From: Carex sylvatica
Taxonomy: Eukaryota > Streptophyta > Magnoliopsida > Poales > Cyperaceae
Direction of reading: 5' to 3'
Assembly (NCBI GenBank): GCA_964058845.1
Contig: CAXKVR010000181.1
Span: 1-64,000, forward strand
DNA length: 64,000 nucleotides
Position 1 is the stretch's first letter; each line of letters begins with the position of its first letter. Below, in pieces: positions 23,444-34,559 of this stretch. Below the pieces are notes generated by a model that was given only the letters and a program-made list of their open reading frames with translations, made no database searches and was not told where the DNA came from. A program made the position numbers and the translations under genes.

Positions 23444-23534
23444 GTAACAGAATATTTATGTTTGGATCTGGACTGTTCAATTATAGTCCGGATCCGATTG
23501 GACGCACATGATCCAAACATAAATATTCTGTTAC
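23444..23534. repeat. Palindrome with perfect 25-bp arms upstream of EME1
   Basis: GTAACAGAATATTTATG followed by TTTGGATC (23444-23468) is repeated as an exact reverse complement at 23510-23534, with a 41-bp spacer. It starts 94 bp upstream of the EME1 ATG, so it lies in or next to the promoter/leader. It may be a tiny foldback transposon. Confidence 0.75.
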
Positions 23535-23794
23535 CTTAGAGGTTAGGATTCTTTGTTTTGGCGCTCGCTCAGTGTTCGTGTTGTCCGCATCCGCTGGAAG
23601 CCGTATCACTCCAGTACCTGACGTGCGAAGGATAAATCTGGACAATTCTTTCAATCAGGCACGAATCTCAAAGCATACCTCATTGTTTAACCTGGCACTA
23701 GATTGAGTTTGGTCTGGCTGGAATTAATCTGGACCGTCGATTTTTTTAAATGCATCTAAGGTACTTGGAGGGACACGGACTCCATCTTCTTGAG

Positions 23795-24235
23795 TATAGT
23801 GGGTTGCAAAAACCCGGGTCAGGCCGCCCGTATCCGATCCGCCCGTGCCCGGTACCCGGGGTACTCGTGCCCGAGCCCGAGTATAGATCGGGTACACAGG
23901 AACAGGCATAAAACGGGTAGAGTACGGTTATTTGGTTCAATACCCGGTCCAAATTACGTCCGTACCCGCCCGACCCGTATCCGTACCCGTTAAAAATTTC
24001 AAAAAAATTTAAATTTTTTTGAAATTTCTAATTTGCCGCCGAAAAAAAAACAGAGAAAAAAAAATCAGACCGGGTACCCGGACCGCCTTGTCCGTCAAGG
24101 GCACCATGGGCAGGGCACGGGTTTTGAAAAAAATACTCGTGATACCCGGCCCATGGTACCCATATACCCATGATACTCGTACCCAACCCCGGGTATATCC
24201 GGTCCGCTCGGCCCGTGCCCGTTAGCAAACTCCTA
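23795..24235. mobile_element. hAT-like non-autonomous element, rich in ACCCG repeats
   Basis: Ends TAGTGGGTTGC and GCAAACTCCTA are imperfect inverted repeats of the TAGGGGTTTGC kind. The flanks TTCTTGAG (23787-23794) and ATCTTGAG (24236-24243) agree in 7 of 8 bases, like an aged 8-bp hAT duplication. Many subterminal repeats of CCCGTACCCG/CCCGTGCCCG type fill both sides, giving a GC island in AT-rich DNA. No transposase. Confidence 0.65.
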
Positions 24236-24808
24236 ATCTTGAGTTGTCTGTGACTGTGAACTTTATAAGTATTGTTTTTTCATATTAAATTTATAAAATT
24301 ATAAATTAATTTAGTATTACGTCTTAAAAAATGAATGTGTTAAAATTAATTTATGAAGTGTATTTTTTTTAATACTTGACTTTATATTAAATTAAATAAA
24401 AAATTTATAAATTTGATATATAAATGAATTACTCGTGAAACAGTTTTAACAGATTGAATTCGTTTTGAATTTATTAAATAGATTTTGGAGTTAAATTCAA
24501 CAAAGAACTTTTGAGCTCAAGAGCATCTTAGTTCTACTTAAAAAATATATATATTAAGTCGGATTAAAAAATAGTGTGTGAATTTTTCTTCAAGCTAATT
24601 TAAAATTAATTTTATTTATATTATATTTGTATTCAGTAAGCATTAAGTTTATTTACATTCTATTTTTAGCAGTTAATTATATTAATGAATAATAAAATGA
24701 TTAATAGTTTTTTTGAGATAAAAATAATAAATAAATATTGAATAAATTCATAAATTATATAGTTCAACTAATATATATAACAAATAAATAAACATAGTAC
24801 AATATATT

Positions 24809-25210
24809 GAGTAGAACTAGAGTGTTTTTAAGCTCACCAAATACTTTGGTGAGCTTAACTCCAATATTCATCAAATCGGTTTCAAATAATGAATCTGTAC
24901 CGTTGAAATCCGCCTAACTTACGAGTGATGCGTCTACATGTGAAAATTTTAAACATTCAAATTAATTTAATATAAAGTCAAGCGGTCAAAAAATGAATGC
25001 ACTAAAATTAATTTATTAACCTTCTAATTTTGACCGATTGACTTTATACTAAATTAATTCGAATGTTTAAAATTTTCACATGTAGATACTTCACTCGTAA
25101 GGTAGGCGGGTTCCAACGGTTCGGATTCGTCATTTGAAATTGATTTGATAAATTTTGGAGTTATGTTCACCAAACACTTTGGTGAGCTTAAGAACACCCT
25201 AGTTCTACTC
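24809..25210. mobile_element. Foldback MULE-type MITE with 9-bp TSD
   Basis: 402 bp. Ends GAGTAGAACTAGAGTGTT and AACACCCTAGTTCTACTC, flanked on both sides by CAATATATT (24800-24808 and 25211-25219). The perfect 9-bp duplication points to a Mutator-like transposase acting in trans. The arms are complementary along most of their length. Each terminus contains its own hairpin (AAGCTCACCAAA with TTTGGTGAGCTT). Confidence 0.85.
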
Positions 25211-25667
25211 CAATATATTATATACGTAAATATTGATAATTTTTTAAATAATAACATCAATAATTAGTTTTTATTTTATGATATGAGTTTCACTATTTAT
25301 ATATTCAATTTAAATTCCGCGATTCACTAGTCAATTTCAATTTGGATTCCGAATTTTAGAACCAGGCTCCACCTCATTTCAATTTTTATTTCTTACCATG
25401 GTGGGATTCTGAAATTTTATAGAGATATATAGCCCTCCTTTGGATATCAAATTTGTAATTAGAGTTAAATTTAACATATAAATTAGGAAAAGATTTTTGA
25501 ATACCGATTGATGATTAAAATTAGAAGTCAGAGCATTATTTATCTATTATCTGATTAACTAATGAGTTTGAACTAAATTAATTAGCTATTTAAATCTAAT
25601 TCGCTATTTTATTCCCCTCCTTCCTACGAAAATCCAGAATCCACCTTTCAGTTTTGTTAATATATAG

Positions 25668-26083
25668 GAGCAAAGCTAGCGCATTTTATGCTCACCAAGC
25701 ATAATTCTAAAATTATATATCAGATTGGTTTTGAATGATGAATTGAATTCAAACTCTTGAAATCAATGTATGTAGTTCATGAGCAATACGTGTACATGCA
25801 AAATATTGAAAATTTTGAATTTATTTAGCACAAAGTAAAGCTGTCAAAAAAATGATAAAAAAAAATGCATTAAAATAACTTGTAAAACTTCATTTTTTTT
25901 TTTTACCACTAGACTTTATACTAAATAAATTAAAAAAAATTAAAATTTTACATGTACACACATCACTCATAAAATAATTAGTTTCAACAGTTTAAATGCG
26001 TTATTTGAAGTCAATCCGATAGATTCTAAAATTATGTTCACTAAATTCTTTTGATAAACATAACACACATACTAACTTTACTC
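25668..26083. mobile_element. Foldback MITE, older member of the same family
   Basis: About 416 bp, ends GAGCAAAGCTAGCGCA and TACTAACTTTACTC. The arms share TTTGAATGATGAATTGAAT and ATTTGAAGTCAATCCGAT-like blocks with the MITEs at 2.3 and 24.8 kb. More mismatches between arms and no clear TSD show greater age. Confidence 0.6.
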
Positions 26084-26683
26084 AAAATATATTAATTTAT
26101 TGATAGAGAGGAGAACTCAGGACTAGTAAAAAATAGACAAGAAATTAAGTTGGATCAAGAAAACAAAATAAGTTAGGTCGGGAAGAAAATTAGTTGATAA
26201 AAATAAATTTGATCTAGGGGTTAGACAAATCTGTTCACCAGAGTTCATCTTTGTATAACAAATAATAGCTCATTTCATTTTAGTGGGAGAGAAAGGAAGG
26301 CTAATTAAGTCCGATATATAAAATGAAAATTTATAATTTTGTTCATCAAACTTTTTTACTATCAATATTTTTCTTCAATCTGAAGTTTCTAGCTTATTCA
26401 CATAACCACATTGCCAAACAACTCCAAAAAAAGCACTAGGTTGAATGCCCATTTCTCTTTAATTAGCACTCTATAAAATGAGGCGACTATATATATAGCA
26501 ATGCCTCATTAATTTTTGGATGTCATCAAAATAAGATAATTCTAAAGTTATATTTAGAACGTGATGATAAAATTGGAGAGGAAATAGAGGTAAAAAATGG
26601 GGGCAAGATCAATTAACCTTATATATATGCATTATCGACCCAAATACAATAACCATTCTCTGTTTTCCCTTGTCTCATTGATT

Positions 26684-26711
26684 CCCCCCCCCCCCCCCCC
26701 CCCCCCCCCCC
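26684..26711. repeat. Poly-C homopolymer, 28 bases
   Basis: An uninterrupted run of 28 C in AT-rich intergenic DNA. Runs of this length are unusual in plant genomes and are prone to assembly or read-length error. Confidence 0.9.
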
Positions 26712-27168
26712 AAACCAAGCACACGTATTGTAAATGGAAAATTCAACAAACTCCTGTCGGCCTACGCAAACAATCAAAGGGTACTTTTTTTCTTTTTAAT
26801 TTCTTGTTTCAAATTTTTCTTTCTTCTATACGTTTGCATTATGACTAATATTTAAGAAATTTACAAGAACCTGAAATATTAACCTTGTAAATGTTGAGAA
26901 CAAGCTTGTCGAGTCAACCATCCAGAGCTTTCTTAATTGGTCTCTTAATTTTTAGTATGGAGCTAGGTTATGTAATAGGGCTCCTTTTGGGTTAATATTT
27001 AAGAAGCTCAAATACGTACTAATAGTCATTTTTCATATAAAGAATGACACAAAATAGCAATTAATTAGTGGGGATTCATATATTTCAACTTTGGTTATCT
27101 AATGACATATATTGACCATGTAGCAAATTAAATATATAAAATTTGATAAGCTTTTATATATGTATGTG

Positions 27169-27625
27169 TAGGGGTGTAAACGGATCGGATAATATCTGAT
27201 TTCGACCGAATCGGAATCGTAATCCGAAAAAGTACTTAAATTATCCGATCCATATCTGTATCCATGAATATCTGTATCCATATCCAAAAAATTATAACGG
27301 ATATGGATATGATAAGATTTTTAACTATCCGTATCCGACCGTTTACATTTTTTAAACTACAACAAATGTGATATATGTTCTTAAATAGATTTATTGAATT
27401 GCATATTGTACGAATAATTTATTAAATTGCATATAGATATATTTTTGATGAACAATATAACACTATGACATAATTAGTGACTAATATTTTAATAATATAA
27501 TTGGTATTTTGTAACTAACAAGCTAATTATGAAAAATATCCGTATCCATCCGATATCCAATCTGTATCCATGACATTTAATATCCAATCTATATCTGTAT
27601 CCGTATCCGACCATTTACACCCCTA
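27169..27625. mobile_element. hAT non-autonomous element with perfect 8-bp TSD
   Basis: 457 bp. Ends TAGGGGTGTAAACGG and CCATTTACACCCCTA, flanked by TGTATGTG on both sides (27161-27168, 27626-27633). Subterminal repeats of the TATCCGTATCC/GGATATGGATA kind are typical of hAT elements. No coding capacity. It lies about 200 bp upstream of the MATH-BTB start codon. Confidence 0.9.
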
Positions 27626-27837
27626 TGTATGTGTTTGCATCAGTATGTAAGGACAAGTGGTTTGTACAAAATTTTCTTTTGTGCCTTTGCATTCTATTGC
27701 CGACGCTTTGTAATGTCGGTCAGGTGTGTTACTTGCTTTTTTTTTTTTACAGTGTATACAACATGACATATCAAATTCATGTCAGCCTAGCTAGTTCAGC
27801 ATAAAGGTCTAGCATCTTCATTCTTGTATAATTTGCT

Positions 27838-28875
27838 ATGAGTAATAGCAGGCAAGAAATAGATTCCGTAAGTCACATATGTACTATAAATGGAAGGCAC
27901 AGTTTCGAAGTTCAGAACTACTCGCTCACCAAGGGACGCGGTATAGGCCAGTTCATCGCTTCAAGTGCCTTCTTTGTCGGGGGATATGAATGGACAATCA
28001 ACTACTACCCTCATGGGAATATAAAGGAGAATTCAGATTATATGTCTATCTATCTCCATTTCGAATCCAAATTAGGTGAACCGAGAACCATCTACAGCTT
28101 CTCGCTTCTGGACTACGCTTCTGGTGAAGCAATGTACATGGCAAAATCTGAACCGCAAACCTTCAAGGCCTCTAGCGCCGTCTGGGGTTACCCCGATTTC
28201 TTGGAAACAAAAGATTTTGAAACTTCAAAATGTCTTAGACAGGATAGTCTCACAATAATTTGTGATGTAACTGTTATAAAAGAACCGGTGACTTACGATA
28301 ATGTCCCCGTTACAGTTCCCGTCCCACCTTCTAATATCCATGAGCAACTTTGTGGTCTCCTGTCCAATAAAATTGGTGTTGATATAACTGTTGAAGTAGG
28401 TGGTAAGAGCTTTCAGGCGCATAAATGCATTCTGGCTGCTAGCTCACCAGTATTTAAGTCTCTTCTTTTCGGTCGGATGATAGAGGCGAAAAAGAAAAAG
28501 ATCAAGATAACAGACATGGAGGCTCCAGTATTTCAGGCTATTCTTCATTTCATTTATAACGACACCCTTCCAGAGATTGATAAGCAGGCTGATACCGTGA
28601 TGACTCAACATCTGCTCGTTGCAGCCGATAGGTACTTGTTGAAGAGGTTGAGGTCAACTTGTGAACAAAAGCTATGTAACAATCTTGACACGAGTAATAT
28701 CAGTACAACACTTGCATTGGCTGAGCAGCACAATTTACCACATCTCAAAGCTGAATGTCTCAAGCATCTTGCCTCCCCCAAAGCCTTGAACTCTGCCATC
28801 GAAACAGATGGTTTTGAACATTTGTTAAAGAGTTGCTCAAGTGTTGTGAAAGAAATCATACGCAAAATGACTTGA
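27838..28875 (+). CDS. MATH and BTB/POZ domain protein (BPM-like)
   Basis: One uninterrupted exon of 345 aa. Residues about 10-140 form a MATH domain (HSFEVQNYSLTKGRGIGQF, then GGYEWTINYYPHG), and residues about 178-300 form a BTB/POZ domain (VDITVEVGGKSFQAHKCIL, AASSPVFKSLLFG, then AILHFIYNDTLPE). The C-terminal part is the usual helical BACK-like region with LALAEQHNLPHLKAECL. These proteins are substrate adaptors of CUL3 E3 ubiquitin ligases: MATH binds the target and BTB binds CUL3. The family is greatly expanded in monocots, with many intronless or tandem copies. The first ATG gives the expected length, and no frameshift or stop is seen. The hAT element close upstream may affect its promoter. 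The target protein cannot be predicted. Confidence 0.92.
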   Translation: MSNSRQEIDSVSHICTINGRHSFEVQNYSLTKGRGIGQFIASSAFFVGGYEWTINYYPHGNIKENSDYMSIYLHFESKLGEPRTIYSFSLLDYASGEAMYMAKSEPQTFKASSAVWGYPDFLETKDFETSKCLRQDSLTIICDVTVIKEPVTYDNVPVTVPVPPSNIHEQLCGLLSNKIGVDITVEVGGKSFQAHKCILAASSPVFKSLLFGRMIEAKKKKIKITDMEAPVFQAILHFIYNDTLPEIDKQADTVMTQHLLVAADRYLLKRLRSTCEQKLCNNLDTSNISTTLALAEQHNLPHLKAECLKHLASPKALNSAIETDGFEHLLKSCSSVVKEIIRKMT

Positions 28876-29829
28876 CTTGACTATATAACATAGCAGAATG
28901 AAGGGTGATGTTAAGTCTTATGAAGTGCTTTTGTTTGATGCTTAAACGATTGTATGTACTTATGTTTTGCTTTTGGAAGTAATGCACGTATAGCATTTTA
29001 TTGTGATAAAAGTCATAGGGATGTAAAAGGTATGAAGAAAAACAGAAATTTAGCATATAAAATTTTAAAAAATTGAAACATGGCTTGAATCAGTGTCATA
29101 AAAGGATGTTGTACTTAAAATGCCTCATCTTAGCAGAGCAATGTATAATTACTAACCACATAGCACGCAAACGTCCATCAAAACCGCCATCTGCCACGAT
29201 CCCAGTTGAGTCTCTCAACTTGCCCTTTCCTAGCTATGGGTCTCCACCCATTGGTGCGTACTATCTTGATGTCGTGCGCCATAGCTCTAGTCGCACACAA
29301 TGCCTTGCTAATTCTATCCAAATACTCAGTTTGGTCCCTCAAATTTTGTAGAAATAAAACTCAACTCCTTGATGACTTTGCTTTCTATGCCTCAATTTAT
29401 TTAGCCCAAAAGAACTCGATCGAGCCTAGTGGACTGACTACATGAGCAATCGCATAAAAAATCATGTCATAGTATTTTCTTTTAGTATTTGACAAAAGTG
29501 TAAGGGAAAACACACCACACAGTAAATAATAATTTAAATTTAAGTACATAATTTGATTTCGAATTCGAGAAATCTCTTGTTCTCGTGAACAGTAATGCTA
29601 TAAACAAGAAGATATTGGCTGAGTAATTACAAAATGAATTAGAGCAAACCTCATGTATAGTATTCACCATTCAGTTAATTAGTTGTAATTGTAGTTGTGT
29701 CAACGATCTTAGGAATACCCAGGCAACTTGTTACTGAGAAGCAGATTATGATATTGTAACATATATATATAAATATGTTCCTAGGAAACTTTGTAGTGTG
29801 TGTATGATTGAGATGTGTGTGCTTATGAG

Positions 29830-30272
29830 CATAGAAGGAAAAATCGGAATCGAAATTATTGTAAGATATTGTAACTTACAAATGTTATAAGTGGATCCTC
29901 CTCATGATAAAAAGGAAAATAAATATTAGCCCAATATGATAAAATAGAGGCCCAGTCTATTATGTTCATTCCCTTGATGTTTTTTAGTGCGGACCCTATC
30001 TGTCAGAATAGTCTTCCCCCGCATTGTTTGCTTTGCTTAGTTTTACGCATAATCTGTAATTTGTAATTTTCGGGCTGCTACTCAGAACAACAAATTACAG
30101 ATCCTGACAAAATAAATGCAGAACCGGTCATCTAGGAGAGACTCGGTCTGGAATCGCTTGACTCGGCCGGTTTCACACTGTTGAGTCCGATTTTTTTATC
30201 TGTGTAATTCAGTCGAAAATTGGCTCGGTTACGTCCGATTCCGGACCGACTCGGCCGATTTTTCCTTCTATG
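29830..30272. mobile_element. hAT-like element with perfect 18-bp TIRs
   Basis: CATAGAAGGAAAAATCGG at 29830-29847 is matched by its exact reverse complement at 30255-30272. The flanks CTTATGAG and CTTATGAT agree in 7 of 8 bases. Inside are GACTCGGCCGATTTT-like subterminal repeats and a 12-bp palindrome (ATCTGTAATTTG with CAAATTACAGAT, about 30052-30103). 443 bp, non-coding. Confidence 0.75.
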
Positions 30273-31362
30273 CTTATGATTTAATACTCGTACGTTTTAT
30301 TTTTTGCTTTTTCTAAATTTGTGTCTGTTATTATTTAGTGGTAAAAACATTACGGCATCTCCATTGATCATATAGAAGCTAGTTAGATAAATCTTCCAAT
30401 GTGGAAGAAATAGATTCTACAATATGTCTTCCAATGTGTGGAAGCTAGTTAGATATGAATTATATTCTATCATATTTGTTTTCTGATTCACAAATGAAAT
30501 TTTACTGTAGTTATCGTGGATAAGTATATATGTCATAAAACGGATGTTTCTAGTGCGCATTCTATCATAGGGTGTACAACAAGATCAGGCGGCCTACTGA
30601 TTAGTTAGTTAATTAATTGAGTTGTAATTACATGTAGATATTCTGGATAGATGTAGTGATGAGGAATACTTTGTAAATAACCTTTTTCTATCAATGAATT
30701 GACAGTGTTTTCACTGTCCTTCAAAAAAGTTGAATGAGCCCTCAAAACACCCATACAAATTTTATTGGCTCCCCTCTGGGACGGATTAAGTGTTAATGAA
30801 TGGGGGGTTATTGGCCCCATTCATTTTCAAAAATTTTGTGTTTATACATGATTTCTATGGAGTATAGAGTAAAATGCTATCGGTACTATGAAATTCACCT
30901 CGATACACAACGTGCAAATTTTATATGATTAACCCTACAATTTGTTTGGGAACCCATAGCTTGAAAGTCTGGCCCAGCCCTAGCTTATTCTATATAAATG
31001 TTCGAACTCCGTCACTTCCTAAGTTATAACACATTAGAGACCTATCGTGTTCATCTTAACAAGTACATACATCGTGTAGCACTGGAATCCAATTTTAATC
31101 TCCAGATCAACCTGGTTTCAGAAGCAGGAGAAATGGAATAAAAACAAACAACACCACACAATGATTTATTAAAACTGACATCAATACAATTTCACACATG
31201 AACTTATTGAAATACAAAGCATATATTACTGTTGCCAGAAACAAATTCCATAAGAAACCATAGCTGAGAGTTCTTAATTAGCTTAAGCAATCCATAACAC
31301 AATCAACAACTAATTAATTTCATTCATTACTACCAGGCGGGCTTGGAATCATCTTGCTGCTG

Positions 31363-33121
31363 TCAAAAAAAGAAGTCTCCCTTACTGGGGTCCCATTGAT
31401 CGCCCGTGGTGGAAGCATTTCCAACATCCCACATGCTAAAGAAAGGAAGTCATCAAGAGCTGAGGATTAGGTTGTGTGACATATTTATATCTAACAACCA
31501 GTTGTATCATGTAAGTTGCTTAATTACCCCATTAGGAAATATGAAATACATACTGGACTGGTGTTGTCATAGCTACTAGAACAAACTATCTGGTGCAATA
31601 TAAAAATTGTTATAAAAAAGTAAACCTCTGTCAAAATATAGTAAAAACAGAAAGAACTGGATATGTTAAGAAAACATTGATAGAGATTCTGTTTTATTAT
31701 TATAGGAAAACCAAGCGTAAATTATTGAAAAAGATGGCAAAAGAGAAGTTATTACTTGCCAACAGAAATTTCCTAAAAACTCACACAATTTCTTGATATT
31801 TCCAATGTTGATCATAGCTATCACTCTTTGGCCGTAATGCTAGGAGTGCCTTGTTCGAGTCTGGCTGGTGCACGTAAAATGCATGAAAGACTACCGATTT
31901 GTTGGTTTGCATTCTTATTTGTCGGAAGCCAAGATCCTTGCTGTCCTCTGTCCATAGGAACGATACATCCAGATAATTTGGGTTGAATGGTGCCAACTGG
32001 ACCTGAATGAGAAAGCTGTCAATATATTGACACAATTGCAACAAAATATTTTATTTTCTTATACAAAGCAAGTATATATGTAGCTATGTGGATGCCTACT
32101 AGATATCCAGAGCCAAAACCATGCTTGATCGCCTGTGGCTTTGTTCACCAATGCAAAGGATCGTCGATTGTCTTCATCTTTGACTTGGTTACCGTACGAA
32201 ATATCTTTGATCCATGCCTGCGATTGTAACATATAATATGTAAGGTAAAAATATATTAATATTTATAAAGAAATTTTATAATAATAATGAAGGAGGTATA
32301 TGACCCGCCTGATATTTATCTTTCGAATCAGCCGGAGCCAACATTACAGCATCATCACGAATGGTAAGATTATAGCCCTCTTTGCTGCGACAGGAGATGG
32401 TGACACCCAGCTGGTCCTTATTGCAAGATGTGAACTTCCACCATTCGCTGATGTGGGTCCCACCCGAAAGATCAACGATTCTGCCATCATGGATTTCGTG
32501 GCTGCTGGCGGTCATGTGGGAGGCGATGACGCTCGCCTTACGGATGTACCTGAAACTCTGGTCATCCTTCTTGGACTCAGTCCAAAGCACTGATTTGTCT
32601 TGCGACGCCACATCATACGGAACCAGACTAATCTAATTTGGAAGGAAGAAGGTAATGAGTAAAAAACCTCTTTGTCAAGTAAAAATGAGTAAAAAACCGT
32701 ACATAATTTTTCATGATCTAAATTTGTCAAATATTTGTTATTTTATTTGCTCTAGTCAAGAAATATGTATGTGTCTAGAAGAAGAAAACTAAAGACTCAC
32801 AGCTGTTCCGTTGTGCATGATTGCTTCATTAGTGGCTTTGTTGACCAGCACAAAGGCATGTTGACCTTCCTCGTCCGTTGTCGCAGTGTCCTTCCTAATC
32901 CATTGCTGCTCTCACATTCGAAATCACATCAGATTAATATAAACCAGTGTGTCTTAAAACTTGGTGATGAAGATAGATTTAATATAAGAATCAGCTAGCT
33001 AATTAACCTGGTAGGGATCATGTTGGATGGATTGAGTAATCACAACCTTACGACCATGGATGGCAAGACAGTAGTCCTCATCAGCTTTGTTGATGATCGT
33101 GAATGTTGGTTCGTTGCCCAT
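31363..33121 (-). CDS. Two-domain Euonymus-type lectin (EUL, R40-like)
   Basis: Six exons: 33121-33008, 32905-32801, 32632-32309, 32217-32065, 32002-31785 and 31435-31363, about 328 aa. The two halves are homologous EUL (ricin-B-like fold) domains: NKADEDYCLAIHGRKV to LVPYDVASQDKSVLWTES, then RSKEGYNLTIRDDAVMLAP to LAPFNPNYLDVSFLWTED. Introns fall at equal places in both halves (PYQ/QWIR and KYQ/AWIK), so the gene arose by internal duplication. EUL lectins bind glycans in nucleus and cytoplasm and respond to drought, salt and ABA; two-domain forms are best known in monocots. Intron 3 starts with GC instead of GT. The exon 4 end is uncertain: the only in-phase donor gives a 62-nt intron and an odd SSRHPHSYIYTCF linker. 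Exon 6 is supported by a strong GTGAGT donor and in-phase acceptor, and ends SKGDFFF. Confidence 0.85.
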
Positions 33122-34559
33122 GGCTATAGAGTTACTGAATGAAATTAAGTAGAAGAGTATATATAAACAAAGAAAAGGTTGTGAGTGAAGAACACAAATA
33201 GTTATGGGGTTTATTTATAGAGTTGGAAGAGTAGCCGAGTTAAAAGATCAGATAGATTAGGACTCCCAGTTCAGATAACTACAAAATATATTTCTTATAT
33301 CAAAACAAAAGTACAAGAGACTAGTTTCTTCTATTTCACGGCTTGTATATATTTCATTCATGCACTACTTCCTATAGGAGCTCATACCTCTATTTATATA
33401 ATACATAAGTTGGTAACTCTAGAACATTCATGATTTCTAAATATTATTATATAATAAATAAGACAATTTGAATTTGAATTCTTATGTGGGTAACTCTTTT
33501 TTTTATTTTCTTTTTCTTTGAAGACTTCTATAACTTCTCAAAATTGAGACCGTGCTCTCCATAAAACAATTAATTTTATAATTCAACACATCTACTTGTC
33601 AAATAATCTGTTATAGATCAGAGGAAATACAAATAAAAATCAATCAAACATAAGATTGCTAAAATCTATGAAAATGCAACTACAGATGACTTTGTCAGCA
33701 GTATACTTGGGCTCCTACCTATATATGTTAGCCGGAGGAGTGCATAAGGGGTCAAAAACAGATTGTGTGTCGAAATTCATTATAGTATGAAATTGTACAC
33801 TCGAGTTTTTGTTTAATACTTGATTATTTCAAGTTCCTTTACAGTACTAAAAATGTACATTTCAGGGCCTTAATTAGCCAAGCTGCTAGTAAGGTGTGTA
33901 GATTTTATGTCATGAAGCACATTCATGTACGAGTATATGACCTAAGTTCTCCGAATTTGAAATTTTTCAAGAGGTATGTATTTGTACGTAATATTTGAAC
34001 TTCCATCATTTTCCATATAACTTATAAAATTTACTTCTTAATATGTCTTCGTACAGTGTCGTTAACCAATTAGCAAGACATTCAAAGATGGAACTTCATC
34101 AATTAGTGCTTAGGTGTTGTTCATTTTTCTTGGAATTTTCCAAACTATTGTGATGAAATACAATGCTTTAAAATACAATATTTTGTGTATGAAACTTGTA
34201 AATTTTGTTTATATTGTTTCTTGTAAATTTGGTTTATATTTTGTAGATTTCTGTGAATGAACGTTAACGTTGTTTATATATATCTGGCTATAGAACATAT
34301 AGAATGAGGCTAGCCCCAATATAAAACAAAACCATGCCAAAATTTAATTTCCTACCAATTCCGACTGTTAAATGTCGATAAAAAACCCCAACACCGATGG
34401 TCTCAGCAAGAAACATTGCAGAATGGACACCGATGGTTCAGAATATATATCTCAATGTAGATAATATATAAACCCATAACCGATTGTTGGTTAACATTTA
34501 AACAGTAGATAAAAACATTAGCACCGACGGTTATGTTTCTAATAAACTGTTGATTTGTG
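33122..34559. other. No supported gene; upstream region of the lectin gene
   Basis: AT-rich DNA. No exon chain recognised. Repeated CACCGATGGT-like motifs (about 34394-34540) resemble transposon subterminal repeats (possibly CACTA-type), but no terminus was found. Confidence 0.4.

Noticed and set aside
23100..24228. Several open frames on both strands in the GC-richer DNA around the EME1 start
   Set aside because: Antisense of EME1 exon 1 or translations of CCCGTACCCG repeats of the hAT-like element.
26597..26848. 83-aa frame with a poly-Pro tract
   Set aside because: The Pro run is the poly-C homopolymer; no other support.
32300..32636. Plus-strand frames opposite the lectin gene
   Set aside because: Shadows of lectin exon 3, whose minus-strand frame has clear EUL homology.
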